64,000 nt of DNA from Phytopseudomonas flavescens (GCF_900100535.1 NZ_FNDG01000010.1:1-64000), one strand, 5' to 3'. Counted from the first letter of the stretch, positions 27,751 through 38,064 are shown. Notes: a model not told the origin generated them from the sequence alone. Program-made: numbers and translations.

Positions 27751-27833
27751 TGGTGGATGAGAAAATCGTCATCCACCCTACGGGCAGCCTCGAACGGGAG
27801 CGTAGGGTGGACGACGCTTCACTCGTCCACCGG
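27751..27833. repeat. Paired GTAGGGTGGA-type intergenic repeats
   Basis: Two copies face each other: TGGTGGATGA...TCATCCACCCTACGG (27751-27783) and CGTAGGGTGGACGACG...CGTCCACCGG (27801-27833). Each copy can form a GGTGGA/TCCACC hairpin. The same sequence recurs at 28801-28878 and in a single copy near 39950, so it is a dispersed REP-like family. Confidence 0.8.
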
Positions 27834-27872
27834 GGCATTGGCACGGATTGGAGGTTGTTCATGGTGACCTCC

Positions 27873-28781
27873 TCAGCTCGCGTTCTTGAGCTTGGGGTCC
27901 AGCGCATCGCGCAGGCCGTCGCCCATCAGGTTGATCGCCAGCACGCTGAGCAGGATCGCCAGCCCCGGCAGGGTCACCACCCACCAGGCGCGCTCGATGT
28001 AGTCACGCGCCGAGGCCAGCATGGTGCCCCACTCGGGGGTTGGCGGTTGTACGCCGAGGCCCAGGAAGCCCAGGGCGGCGGCGTCGAGGATCGCCGAGGA
28101 AAAGCTCAGGGTGGCCTGCACGATCAGCGGTGCCATGCAGTTGGGCAGCACGGTGATGAACATCAGCCGTGGCAGGCTGGCGCCGGCCAGGCGTGCAGCG
28201 GTGACGTAGTCGCGGTTCAGCTCGCCCATCACCGCAGCGCGGGTCAGGCGCACGTAGGAGGGCAGCGAGACGATGGCGATGGCGATCACCGTATTGATCA
28301 GACCGGGGCCGAGAATGGCGACGATGGCCACCGCCAGCAGCAGCGACGGCAGCGCCAGCATGATGTCCATCAGACGCATGATCGACGGGCCCATCAGGCG
28401 CGGGAAGAAACCCGCCACCAGGCCCAGCAGCAAACCGGGGATCAGCGAGATGACCACCGAGGCGAGGCCGATCAGCAGCGACAGCCGTGCCCCATGGATC
28501 AGCCGCGAGAGCAGGTCGCGGCCCACCTCGTCGGTGCCCAGAATGAACTGCCATTGCCCGCCTTCGAGCCACACCGGCGGCGTCAGCAGGGCATCGCGGA
28601 ACTGCTCGCTGGGTGAATAGGGGGCGATCCAGGGCGCGAACAATGCGCAGAACACGATCAGGATCATGAAGCCGAGCCCGGCGACGGCGCCCTTGTTGTG
28701 GCTGAAGGCGCTCCAGAACTCCTTCAGTGGCGAGGGGTAGACCAGGCTCTGGTCGAGAGGTGCGGTGGATGTCGAGGTCAC
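27873..28781 (-). CDS. dppC: Dipeptide ABC transporter permease DppC
   Basis: A 302-residue inner-membrane permease with about six membrane segments, starting with a cytoplasmic tail and FMILIVFCALFAPWIAPYSP. The EAA-like loop and LAGASLPRLMFITVLPNCM are the expected signature; the C-terminus WWVVTLPGLAILLSVLAINL is typical of the OppC/DppC family. The start is GTG at 28781, with GAGGTG upstream. It pairs with DppB to form the channel. Repeat clusters lie on both sides, within the operon, and may shape mRNA stability between segments. Confidence 0.93.
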   Translation of the reverse strand: MTSTSTAPLDQSLVYPSPLKEFWSAFSHNKGAVAGLGFMILIVFCALFAPWIAPYSPSEQFRDALLTPPVWLEGGQWQFILGTDEVGRDLLSRLIHGARLSLLIGLASVVISLIPGLLLGLVAGFFPRLMGPSIMRLMDIMLALPSLLLAVAIVAILGPGLINTVIAIAIVSLPSYVRLTRAAVMGELNRDYVTAARLAGASLPRLMFITVLPNCMAPLIVQATLSFSSAILDAAALGFLGLGVQPPTPEWGTMLASARDYIERAWWVVTLPGLAILLSVLAINLMGDGLRDALDPKLKNAS

Positions 28782-28800
28782 GGGCGCACCTCATTCTCTT

Positions 28801-28878
28801 GTAGGGTGGACGACGCTTTATCCGTCCACCACTGAGGTTTACTGATGGTGGATGAAAACAGCGTCATCCACCCTACGG
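28801..28878. repeat. Second pair of GTAGGGTGGA-type repeats
   Basis: GTAGGGTGGACGACGCTTTA...CGTCCACC (28801-28830) and GATGGTGGATGAAAACAGCGTCATCCACCCTACGG (28844-28878) form two hairpins in opposite orientation. They match the pair at 27751. The rest of the dppB-dppC gap (28879-29060) shows no gene. Confidence 0.8.
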
Positions 28879-29060
28879 ACTGGCGAGAGGTGTTGGTATC
28901 AGTGGCCATTCATGACTCCGGAGAATCGGTTCATGGCCTCGCGAGCTAGCGCGAGGCAAGGAAAAATTCGTCGTGAGAGCGGAGTTGGCTGTAGCCAATG
29001 AGCATCTCGAGATGGATTTTGACGCGGCATCGCCGACGCGCAGCAGGTCATGGCCGGTTC

Positions 29061-30071
<1,011 letters not shown>

Positions 30072-30221
30072 GGGGGTGGATAACTCCTCATCAGGGCAAT
30101 ATCGAACAGCCCGGGAATTTCTGGCGATTCCTCGGTTACTTGCAGGGTAGCTGTTCGGCCGCGACATGATTCGGGTGGGTACCCGAACCACGTCGTTGCA
30201 GGACGGTTGCGCGACACGCTA

Positions 30222-31817
30222 TCAGTCGTTGCTCACGCCGATGAAGCTGTTGCGACCGAAGGGGCTGATCTGGAAGCCTTTGACGCTGCTGCGCATCGGC
30301 TGGTAGACCGTGGAGTGGGCGATCGGCGTGATCGGCACTTCGCGCTTGAGAACCACCTGGGCCTGGCGATACAGCTCGCTGCGCTGCGTCTGGTCGGTGA
30401 CGCGCTTGGCCGCCACCACCAGCTTGTCGTACTCGGCATCGCACCACTTGGAGAAGTTGTTGCCGTCGACCGAGGCGCAGCCGTACAGGGTGCCCAGCCA
30501 GTTGTCGGGGTCACCGTTGTCACCGGTCCAGCCGATCAGCATGGCGTCGTGCTCGCCGGCATGGGCGCGCTTGATGTACTCGCCCCATTCGTAGCTGACG
30601 ATACGTGCCTTGATGCCGACCTTGGCCCAGTCGCTCTGCAGCATTTCGGCCATCAGGCGGGCGTTGGGGTTGTACGGGCGCTGCACGGGCATGGCCCACA
30701 GGGTGATTTCGGTGCCTTCCTTGACGCCGGCGGCCTTGAGCAGTTGCCTGGCCTTTTCCGGGTCGTAGGCGGCGTCCTTGATCGACTCGTCGTAGGACCA
30801 CTGGGTGGGCGGCATACCATTGACGGCCAACTGCCCGGCGCCCTGGTAAACCGCGTCGATGATCGCCTGCTTGTTGACTGCCATGTCCAATGCCCGACGC
30901 ACCTCGAGCTTGTCGAATGGCGCACGGGTGACGTTGTAGGCGATGTAGCCGAGGTTGTAACCCGGCTCGGTCGGTACGTTGAGGTTCTTGTCCGCCTGCA
31001 GGCCCTTGAGGTCGGCAGGACGGGGGTTGAGGGTGACCTGGCATTCGCCGGCGCGCAGCTTCTGGGCACGCACCGAGGCATCGGTGTTGATCGAGAAGAT
31101 CAGGTTGTCGATCTTCACCATCTCCGGGGCCCAGTATTGCTTGTTGCCCTTGAAGCGGATCACCGCGTCCTTCTGGTAGCGGCTGAACACGAACGGGCCG
31201 GTGCCGATCGGTTTCTGGTTGATGTCCGCGGCCTTGCCGGCCTTGAGCAACTGGTCGGCGTACTCGGCCGAATGCACGGCGGCGAAGTTCATCGCCAGGT
31301 TCTGCACGAAGGCGGCGTCCACGGCGTTGAGGGTGAAGATCACGGTCTTGTCGTCGGTCTTCTCGACCTTGGCGATGTTCTTGTCCAGGCCCATGTCGGT
31401 GAAGTACGGGAACTCGCTGGGGTAGGCCTTGCGGAACGGGTGGTTGCGATCGAGCATGCGCTGGAAGGTGAACAGCACGTCGTCGGCGTTGAAGTCGCGG
31501 GTCGGCTTGAAGTACTCGGTGGTGTGGAACCTGACCCCTTCGCGCAGGTGGAAGGTGTAGGTCAGGCCGTCTTCGCTGATGTTCCACGAACTGGCCAGGG
31601 AGGGTTGCGCCTTGGTGCCGCCACGCTCGAATTCCGCCAGGCGGTTGAAGATGGTTTCCGAGGCCGCATCGAAGTCGGTGCCGGTGGTGTACTGGCCGGG
31701 GTCGAAACCGCCCGGGCTACCTTCGGAGCAATACACCAGGTTACTGGCGTGTGCGAACGAAGCACTGGTGAGCAGTCCTGCGGTGAGCAGAGCCTTGCAC
31801 AAGGGAGACATGCGCAT
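30222..31817 (-). CDS. dppA: Dipeptide-binding periplasmic protein DppA (first copy)
   Basis: A 531-residue periplasmic solute-binding protein of the extracellular family 5. The signal peptide is MRMSPLCKALLTAGLLTSASFAHA, cleaved before SNLVYCSEGSPGGFDPG. Other family motifs are ISEDGLTYTFHLREGVRFH and NADDVLFTFQRML. It is very similar to the protein encoded at 34032-35630, so the locus has two binding proteins for one permease, as the several DppA proteins around PsdR in P. aeruginosa. A palindrome like the proposed PsdR sites lies upstream at 31935-31957. Confidence 0.93.
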   Translation of the reverse strand: MRMSPLCKALLTAGLLTSASFAHASNLVYCSEGSPGGFDPGQYTTGTDFDAASETIFNRLAEFERGGTKAQPSLASSWNISEDGLTYTFHLREGVRFHTTEYFKPTRDFNADDVLFTFQRMLDRNHPFRKAYPSEFPYFTDMGLDKNIAKVEKTDDKTVIFTLNAVDAAFVQNLAMNFAAVHSAEYADQLLKAGKAADINQKPIGTGPFVFSRYQKDAVIRFKGNKQYWAPEMVKIDNLIFSINTDASVRAQKLRAGECQVTLNPRPADLKGLQADKNLNVPTEPGYNLGYIAYNVTRAPFDKLEVRRALDMAVNKQAIIDAVYQGAGQLAVNGMPPTQWSYDESIKDAAYDPEKARQLLKAAGVKEGTEITLWAMPVQRPYNPNARLMAEMLQSDWAKVGIKARIVSYEWGEYIKRAHAGEHDAMLIGWTGDNGDPDNWLGTLYGCASVDGNNFSKWCDAEYDKLVVAAKRVTDQTQRSELYRQAQVVLKREVPITPIAHSTVYQPMRSSVKGFQISPFGRNSFIGVSND

Positions 31818-31934
31818 GCGAACCTCTTTTTCTTTTTGTTCGCGCCGGGGTGTAGCGCGAGCTCGGAATGCGGTGAAAGCGGATAGCCCACCGGGTCAGG
31901 CTCGAAATTAAGTCATGCTGAAATTCCGGTCAAC

Positions 31935-31957
31935 AAAAATTAAGCAGCACTAACATT
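31935..31957. promoter_or_regulatory. Candidate PsdR operator upstream of dppA
   Basis: AAAAATTAAGCAGCACTAAC aligns with the perfect palindrome at 32659-32683 in about 18 of 23 positions, and its reverse complement shares GTGCTGCT with the site at 32627-32649. It lies in the psdR-dppA gap, about 120 bases before dppA. Confidence 0.6.
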
Positions 31958-31987
31958 GCGCATAATTGCCCTGAATTGGGGCGGAAA

Positions 31988-32554
31988 TCACTCGCTGGTG
32001 GGGCGATCGTCGAACAGGGCCATGGTGGTCATGGTCAGCACCTCGGCGGGGGCATCCGTGGCATTGGCCAGGCGATGCAGCTTGCCGGCATCGAAGTGCA
32101 CCGAATCGCCCGGCCCGAGCGGGTAGTCGCGGCCCTCGATGGTGTAGACGATCTGCCCGGCCAGTACGTAGGAGAACTCCACGCCTTCGTGGGCGATCAG
32201 TTCCGACTGGTAGCCCACCGGGATGTTCATCTTCACGGCATTGATCGAGTTGCCGGGAAACGAACTGGATAACCGCTCGTAGGCCAGCAACTGGCCGCCC
32301 ACGGTGTAGCGCACCCGCTCGTTGACGTGGGAATCGGGTTGCGCCTGGGCGGGCTGGTCGAACAGGGCGTTGAGGGGGATGTTCAGGGATTTGGCGATAC
32401 TCGCCAGGGACGACAGCGACACCCCGGTGAGGTTGCGTTCCGCCTGGGACAGGAAGCTCGCGGTCAGGCCGGCATCGGCGGCTACCTGATTGAGGGTCTT
32501 GCCGGCGGCCCGCCGGTAGCGGCGCAAGCGTTCGCCGATGCGATCTGCGGTCAT
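31988..32554 (-). CDS. psdR: XRE-cupin transcriptional regulator PsdR
   Basis: A 188-residue regulator with an N-terminal XRE helix-turn-helix (GKTLNQVAADAGLTASFLSQAE) and a C-terminal cupin sensor domain (YVLAGQIVYTIEG, GPGDSVHFDAGKLHRL). Position between dppA and the divergent M24 peptidase gene matches P. aeruginosa PsdR, a repressor of dipeptide uptake and processing. Start set at ATG 32554, where the helix-turn-helix begins after a normal short lead; the frame opens further upstream over the operator region. Two palindromes lie just upstream, so it is likely autoregulated. Confidence 0.88.
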   Translation of the reverse strand: MTADRIGERLRRYRRAAGKTLNQVAADAGLTASFLSQAERNLTGVSLSSLASIAKSLNIPLNALFDQPAQAQPDSHVNERVRYTVGGQLLAYERLSSSFPGNSINAVKMNIPVGYQSELIAHEGVEFSYVLAGQIVYTIEGRDYPLGPGDSVHFDAGKLHRLANATDAPAEVLTMTTMALFDDRPTSE

Positions 32555-32626
32555 GAAGGGGGCTCGCTGTTCGAATCGCCGCAGTATACCCATGAGATAC
32601 AAGGACTTCAGCTTGAACGTCAGAGG

Positions 32627-32649
32627 CTTTTTAAGTGCTGCTAAAAAAG
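32627..32649. promoter_or_regulatory. Candidate PsdR operator (psdR-proximal)
   Basis: TTTTTAAGTGCTGCTAAAAA is an imperfect dyad that shares GTGCTGCT with the reverse complement of the site upstream of dppA. It is 9 bases from the perfect palindrome at 32659. Confidence 0.6.
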
Positions 32650-32658
32650 ACTTTGACC

Positions 32659-32683
32659 AAAATTTAAGTTGCACTTAAATTTT
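32659..32683. promoter_or_regulatory. Perfect palindromic operator between psdR and mdpA
   Basis: AAAATTTAAGT, a TGC centre, then ACTTAAATTTT: an 11-base exact inverted repeat in the divergent region between psdR and mdpA. Together with the neighbouring imperfect dyad, it is the best candidate binding site for PsdR, which would control both genes. Confidence 0.75.
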
Positions 32684-32741
32684 GCCCCGGTATACGGCCG
32701 GCCGACGATGCCCGTTGCAGGCCTGAGAAGAGGATGCGCAG

Positions 32742-33971
32742 ATGACACTGGGAGTGGGCGGCAGCACGCCGGAGCAGGCCTTGGCGCGCCTGCAGGATAT
32801 GACAGGCGGGACCTCGCCGATCAGCGAAGACGAGTACCGGGGCCGCATCGCACGTGCTCAATCCTTGATGCGCGAGCAAGGTATCGCCGCGCTGTTCGTG
32901 TCGGCAGGCAGCAATCTGCAGTACTTCACCGGTGTGAAGTGGAACCCCAGCGAGCGCATGGTAGGGGCGATTCTGCCTGCCGACGGCGTACTCGAATACC
33001 TGGCTCCGACCTTCGAAGAAGGCACCGTGCTCGACTTCCAGGTCGTGCCGGGTGTGATCAATACCTGGGAAGAGCATGAGAGTCCCTACGGATTGCTGAT
33101 CAGTTGCCTGCAACGCCTCGTGATTTCGCCCAGTGATGGTGCGCAGCCTCGGGTAGGTCTTTGTTCTTCCTTGCCTTTTTTCATGTACGACGGCCTGCGC
33201 CAACTGACCGACGGTTATCGTTTCGTCGATGCCGGGTTGATCACCACGGCCTGTCGGCAGCATAAATCGGCGGCGGAAATCGCCTTGATGCAGCGTGCCA
33301 AGGACATGACCCTGGACGTGCACAAGGCCGCTGCGAGCATCCTCCACGAGGGCATCAGTACCCTTGAGGTGGCCGAGTTCATCCGTCAGGCTCATCGCAA
33401 GGTCGGTGCACCGGGCTCGGTCTTCTGCATCGTGCTGTTCGGGCCGGCGAGCGCGTTTCCTCACGGGGTCAAGCATGCGCAGTATCTGAAGGACGGTGAC
33501 ATGGTGCTGATCGACACCGGCTGCCAGGTGCACGGCTACCTGTCGGACATCACCCGCAGCTACGTGTTCGGCACGCCCAGCACGCGCCAGCGCGCGTTCT
33601 GGAACCAGGAGAAGGCCGCCCAGCAAGCGGCGTTCGAGGCCGCCATCCTGGGTGCGCCTTGCTCATCGGTGGACGCCGCAGCGCGCCGCAGCCTGGAGGC
33701 CGCCGGGCTGGGCCCGGGCTACGAGCTGCCAGGCCTGTCGCACCGTACTGGCCACGGCATCGGCCTGGACATCCACGAGGGGCCGTATCTGGTCGGTGGC
33801 GACGACACCCCGCTGGCCGAGGGCATGTGCTTCAGCAACGAGCCGATGATCTGCGTGCCCGGCGAGTTCGGCATCCGCCTGGAGGATCACTTCTACATGA
33901 CCGCCAACGGCCCGCGCTGGTTTACCCAGCCGAGCCATTCGCTGGACGACCCGTTCGGTCTGGGTGCGTAA
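32742..33971 (+). CDS. mdpA: M24-family metallo-dipeptidase MdpA
   Basis: A 409-residue creatinase/aminopeptidase-P-like metalloenzyme, expected to cleave imported dipeptides. The N-terminal creatinase domain (about 30-165) precedes a pita-bread catalytic domain. Metal ligands are visible in MVLIDTGCQVHGYLSDITRSY (two Asp), LSHRTGHGIGLDIHEGP (His) and the two Glu of FSNEPMI and IRLEDHFY. Divergent from psdR, as in P. aeruginosa where mdpA is PsdR-controlled. No signal peptide, so cytoplasmic. Ends at a strong bidirectional terminator. Confidence 0.9.
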   Translation: MTLGVGGSTPEQALARLQDMTGGTSPISEDEYRGRIARAQSLMREQGIAALFVSAGSNLQYFTGVKWNPSERMVGAILPADGVLEYLAPTFEEGTVLDFQVVPGVINTWEEHESPYGLLISCLQRLVISPSDGAQPRVGLCSSLPFFMYDGLRQLTDGYRFVDAGLITTACRQHKSAAEIALMQRAKDMTLDVHKAAASILHEGISTLEVAEFIRQAHRKVGAPGSVFCIVLFGPASAFPHGVKHAQYLKDGDMVLIDTGCQVHGYLSDITRSYVFGTPSTRQRAFWNQEKAAQQAAFEAAILGAPCSSVDAAARRSLEAAGLGPGYELPGLSHRTGHGIGLDIHEGPYLVGGDDTPLAEGMCFSNEPMICVPGEFGIRLEDHFYMTANGPRWFTQPSHSLDDPFGLGA

Positions 33972-33986
33972 CCCACTCTTGGAAAC

Positions 33987-34019
33987 GGAAACGCCCGGCC
34001 AATTGGCCGGGCGTTTTCC
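33987..34019. terminator. Bidirectional terminator between mdpA and the second dppA
   Basis: GGAAACGCCCGGCC pairs with GGCCGGGCGTTTTCC around AATT. A-rich and T-rich flanks on both sides suit the two convergent genes. Confidence 0.93.
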
Positions 34020-34031
34020 TTAGGGGCTGGA

Positions 34032-35630
34032 TTACTCGATGCTCACACCGTAGAAGGAGTTGATGCCGAAGGGGCTGATCTTGAAGTCCTTAACCCGCGT
34101 GCTCATCGGCTGGTACACCGTGGAGTGGGCGATGGGGGTGCTCTGCACGTCGGCCTTGAGCAGCTGCTGGGCCTGCTTGTAGAGCACCGTGCGCGCTTCG
34201 CGGTCGTTGATCGCCTTGGCCTTTTTCAGCAGCCCGTCGAACTCCTTGTTGCACAGGCGGCTGTAGTTGTTGCCGCCGATGGCGTCGCAGCCGTACAGCA
34301 CGCTCAGCCAGTTGTCCGGGTCACCGTTGTCGCCGGTCCAGCCGATCAGCAGGGCGTCGTGCTCGCCGGCCTTGGCGCGCTTGTTGTACTCGCCCCACTC
34401 GTAGCTGACGATGCGCGCCTTGATGCCGATCTTGGCCCAGTCGGCCTGGAGCATCTCGGCCATCAGTTTGGCGTTGGGGTTGTACGGGCGCTGCACGGGC
34501 ATGGCCCACAGGGTGATTTCGGTGCCTTCCTCGACGCCGGCGGCCTTGAGCAGTTGCTTGGCCTTTTCCGGGTCGTAGGGGCTGTCCTTGATGGTGTCGT
34601 CGTAGGACCACTGGGTCGGCGGCATGCCGTTCACCGCCACCTGGCCCGCGCCCTGGTACACGGCATTGATGATCGCCTGCTTGTTGACCGCCATGTCCAT
34701 GGCCTGACGCACCTCGAGCTTGTCGAACGGCTTGTGCTCGGTGTTGTAGGCCAGGTAGCCGAGGTTGAAACCGGCCTGGTCGGGCATCTGCAGCTTGGCA
34801 TCCTTCTTCAGGGTTTCCAGGTCGGCAGGCCGTGGGTAGACGCTGACGTGGCACTCGCCGGCGCGCAGCTTCTGCATGCGTACGGACGGGTCGGTGTTGA
34901 TGGCGAAGATCAGGTTGTCGATCTTCACGTCTTCGGGTTTCCAGTACTCCTTGTTGCCCTTGTAGCGGATCTGCGCGTCCTTCTGGTAACGGCTGAACAC
35001 GAACGGGCCGGTGCCGATGGGCTTCTGGTTGATGTCCGAGGCCTTGCCGGCCTTGAGCAACTGGTCGGCGTACTCGGCGGAGTGGATCGACGCGAAACTC
35101 ATGGCCATGTTCTGGATGAAGGCCGCATCGACGGCGCTCAGGGTGAAGCGCACGGTGTGCGCGTCGACCTTCTCGAGTTTGGCGATGTTCTTGTCCATGC
35201 CCATGTCGGTGAAGTAGGGGAACTCGGTGGGGTATGCCTTGCGGAATGGATGCTCCCGGCTGAGCATGCGGTTGAAGGTGAACAGCACGTCGTCGGCGTT
35301 GAACGCGCGGCTCGGCTTGAAGTACTCGGTGGTGTGGAATTTCACCCCCTCGCGCAGGTGGAAGGTATAGGTGAGGCCGTCTTCGCTGATGTCCCACTTT
35401 TCCGCCAGGCCCGGGACCACGGCGGTACCGCCGCGCTCGAACTGCGACAGGCGGTTGAAGACGGTTTCCGCACCCGCGTCGAAGTCGGTGCCGGTGGTGT
35501 AGAGCCCGGGGTCGAAGCCGGCCGGGCTGCCTTCGGAGCAGAACACCAGGTTGCTGGCGGCGCTGGCGAACGGGGCGCTGGCGATCAGACCGGCGGCGAC
35601 AAAAGCCTGGATGAAGGCGTTCTTGTGCAT
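34032..35630 (-). CDS. dppA: Dipeptide-binding periplasmic protein DppA (second copy)
   Basis: A 532-residue periplasmic binding protein, signal peptide MHKNAFIQAFVAAGLIASAPFASA followed by ASNLVFCSEGSPAGFDPG. It is closely similar to the 30222-31817 protein along its full length. It has no permease genes of its own and probably delivers other dipeptides to the same DppBCDF. It corresponds in place to the DppA genes beyond mdpA in P. aeruginosa. No palindrome of the PsdR type was found in its upstream region (35631-35847). Confidence 0.92.
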   Translation of the reverse strand: MHKNAFIQAFVAAGLIASAPFASAASNLVFCSEGSPAGFDPGLYTTGTDFDAGAETVFNRLSQFERGGTAVVPGLAEKWDISEDGLTYTFHLREGVKFHTTEYFKPSRAFNADDVLFTFNRMLSREHPFRKAYPTEFPYFTDMGMDKNIAKLEKVDAHTVRFTLSAVDAAFIQNMAMSFASIHSAEYADQLLKAGKASDINQKPIGTGPFVFSRYQKDAQIRYKGNKEYWKPEDVKIDNLIFAINTDPSVRMQKLRAGECHVSVYPRPADLETLKKDAKLQMPDQAGFNLGYLAYNTEHKPFDKLEVRQAMDMAVNKQAIINAVYQGAGQVAVNGMPPTQWSYDDTIKDSPYDPEKAKQLLKAAGVEEGTEITLWAMPVQRPYNPNAKLMAEMLQADWAKIGIKARIVSYEWGEYNKRAKAGEHDALLIGWTGDNGDPDNWLSVLYGCDAIGGNNYSRLCNKEFDGLLKKAKAINDREARTVLYKQAQQLLKADVQSTPIAHSTVYQPMSTRVKDFKISPFGINSFYGVSIE

Positions 35631-35847
35631 GGTTACCTCATGTCTATTGTGTTTTTTCGTGAGGGGTCTGCTGCAGGAAAACAGGGCGTGTCAGATCGTG
35701 ACCGGCCTGCCTTAACCCTAGACCTTGTTGCACGCTATGCACGGGATGTGCCGAAACCGGTCGGGATATGGCAATGGGGGTGCGACGCTGGTCGCAACCC
35801 CATGACGGGATTCGCCGAGCGGGCTCGGCGCGGGGGTTGGGCTTGGC

Positions 35848-36555
35848 TTACATCTGCACTTCGATCACGCCGTCGGCGCTGAGGGTCACCTGGCTGGTAC
35901 CCGCTTCCACTTCCGGTGCCACGCTGTCGCTGGAGAACGACGAGGCTTTCATGGCTTGCAGGCGCATGGGCGGGCGCGCGAAGCCGCCGCCGTTGAGGCC
36001 CAGGCTGACCAGCTTGTAGGATTTGCCGCCCAGCGCTTCGGTGGTCAGCTGGGCGCGCTCCTTGAAGGCTGCGACGGCGTCCTTGATCAGCGCGTCTTCC
36101 TCTTTCTTGCGCGTCGCGTCAGCGATGCTGAAGCTCATGCCGCCCATCTTCAGGGTCTTGAGCAGGTCGCCGGTAAGTGTCGAAAGCGTGGCGAAGTCGG
36201 CGCTTTCCAGGCGGATCTCGGCGCGCTCGCGCCAGGCGCTGATGTCCTCGCCCTTCTCACCGTAGACCGGGTAGCTGTTGCGGCTGCCCTGGGACACGCT
36301 CACGCCTTTCACGTCGCGGGCCTGGGTCAGGCCGGCATTGAGGGTGCGGGTGATCTCTGCAGCGAGGGCGGCGGGATCGGTGTTCTGGGCTTCGGTGTAC
36401 AGGGTGACCTGCATCAGGTCATGGGCCACTTCGTGACTGACCTGGGTGCTCAGCGAGACCTGGTTGTAGCGTGGCTCGTCGGCCTGGGCGGTGATGCTGA
36501 GCAGGCCGGTCGTGGTGAGGGCCAGGGCGGTGGCGAGGCGGGACAGTGGCTGCAT
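35848..36555 (-). CDS. Periplasmic SIMPL-domain (DUF541) protein
   Basis: A 235-residue exported protein. The signal peptide is MQPLSRLATALALTTTGLLSITAQA, followed by DEPRYNQVSLSTQVSHEVAHDLMQVTL, the usual start of a SIMPL domain, and a SIADATRKKEEDALIKDAVAAF middle segment (shown in parts: SIADATRKKEED, IKDAVAAF). SIMPL proteins are periplasmic or outer-membrane-associated with roles in stress and folding that are not well defined. Monocistronic, divergent from roxS with 249 bases between them. Confidence 0.85.
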   Translation of the reverse strand: MQPLSRLATALALTTTGLLSITAQADEPRYNQVSLSTQVSHEVAHDLMQVTLYTEAQNTDPAALAAEITRTLNAGLTQARDVKGVSVSQGSRNSYPVYGEKGEDISAWRERAEIRLESADFATLSTLTGDLLKTLKMGGMSFSIADATRKKEEDALIKDAVAAFKERAQLTTEALGGKSYKLVSLGLNGGGFARPPMRLQAMKASSFSSDSVAPEVEAGTSQVTLSADGVIEVQM

Positions 36556-36804
36556 GGCGGTTCCTTATCGATTACGGGCACGGATGAAAGCCGTGTTCAT
36601 CAGGTTAGACGAGGCGGCCTGGGGAATCGGGTCAAGGCCATCGGAAAAAACATCCGCCCTTCCCAGGGCACTGTTTTCGGCAGGTGATTTTTTCTCGGGC
36701 GGCGGGGCGACAATCATCGTACGACTGCGGCGCGTTGCCGCATCAGGCCGTCGACGGGCTTGGTTATACTCGCCGGGCCTGCCCACGAGCATAAAGGAGT
36801 ATCG

Positions 36805-38064
36805 ATGCTCGCCCCCGTACAACTGCTGTCGGCCAGTCGCCAGAACCTCTGGCGCCTGACCCTGATTCGCTTCCTCGTGCTGGCGGCGCAGGCCGGTTCG
36901 GTCGGTCTGGCCTACAAGTCCGAGCTGCTGCCGCTGCCCTGGATGCAACTTAGCATCACCCTGGGCGCTTCGCTGGTGCTGTGCCTGCTCACGGCCGTTC
37001 GCCTGCGCGGGCCCTGGCCGGTGACCGAGGCCGAGTACGGCATCCACCTGGGATTCGACCTGATCATCCACAGCGTGCTGCTGTATTACTCCGGTGGCTC
37101 GGCCAACCCCTTCGTCTCCTATTACCTGGTGCCGCTGACCATCGCCGCGGCGACGCTGCCCTGGCTGTTCACCATGATCCTCGGCGGCATGGCGCTGGCC
37201 TCTTACACCCTGTTGCTGGTGTGGTCGCACCCGCTGCAACTGCCGGTCGGGCCGCGGGAGAGCCTGCTGGTCTACGGCATGTGGCTGAGTTTCGCCCTGG
37301 CCGCGGGGCTGATCACCTTCTTCGTCGCCAAGATGGCCGAGGAACTGCGCCAGCAGGAAAAACTGCGTGCCGAGCGCCGTGAGGAGGGCATGCGCGATCA
37401 GCAGTTGCTGGCCGTGGCCACCCAGGCCGCCGGGGCCGCCCACGAGCTGGGTACGCCCCTGGCGACCATGAGCGTGCTGATCAAGGAACTGCGCCGCGAG
37501 CACCAGAACCCGCTGCTGCAGGAAGACCTGGCGCTGCTTCAGGAGCAGGTCAAGCTGTGCAAGGAAACCCTCCAGCAACTGGTGCGCGCCGCCGAAGCGG
37601 ATCGCCGTCAGGCGGTGGTGGAGATGTCCTCGGTGGCCTGGCTGGAGAGCACCCTGAATCGCTGGCACCTGATGCGCCCCGAAGCCAGCTATCGTTACGA
37701 GTGCCTGGGGGTTGGCAAGCCGCCGCCGTTGATGCCGCCGGCGGACCTCAGCCAGGCGCTGCTCAACCTGCTCAACAATGCCGCCGATGCCTGCCCGGAG
37801 AACCTGGAAATCTGCCTGGACTGGGATCACCAGTGGGTACGCCTGAGCATACGGGACTACGGCGCGGGTGTACCCTTGGCGATTGCCGAGCAACTGGGGC
37901 GGCCGTTCTTCACCACCAAAGGCAAGGGCAAGGGGTTCGGCCTCGGGCTGTTCCTCAGCCAGGCCAGCGTGACCCGTGCCGGTGGCACGGTGAAGCTGTA
38001 TAACCATGAAGAAGGCGGCACGCTCACCGAGCTCAAGCTGCCAAGGGCTTACGTTCGGGCCTGA
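36805..38064 (+). CDS. roxS: Redox-sensing histidine kinase RoxS (RegB/PrrB family)
   Basis: A 419-residue inner-membrane sensor kinase. About six membrane segments occupy residues 20-175. The quinone-binding motif GGSANPFVSYYL is present. The H box is GAAHELGTPLATMSVL with the phosphorylated His near residue 213, then N box LNLLNNAADAC and G boxes GAGV and GKGFGLGLFL. It should sense the redox state of the quinone pool and control terminal oxidases. Start at ATG 36805, preceded by AAGGAG. The gene ends 16 bases before roxR, with which it forms one operon. Confidence 0.92.
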   Translation: MLAPVQLLSASRQNLWRLTLIRFLVLAAQAGSVGLAYKSELLPLPWMQLSITLGASLVLCLLTAVRLRGPWPVTEAEYGIHLGFDLIIHSVLLYYSGGSANPFVSYYLVPLTIAAATLPWLFTMILGGMALASYTLLLVWSHPLQLPVGPRESLLVYGMWLSFALAAGLITFFVAKMAEELRQQEKLRAERREEGMRDQQLLAVATQAAGAAHELGTPLATMSVLIKELRREHQNPLLQEDLALLQEQVKLCKETLQQLVRAAEADRRQAVVEMSSVAWLESTLNRWHLMRPEASYRYECLGVGKPPPLMPPADLSQALLNLLNNAADACPENLEICLDWDHQWVRLSIRDYGAGVPLAIAEQLGRPFFTTKGKGKGFGLGLFLSQASVTRAGGTVKLYNHEEGGTLTELKLPRAYVRA

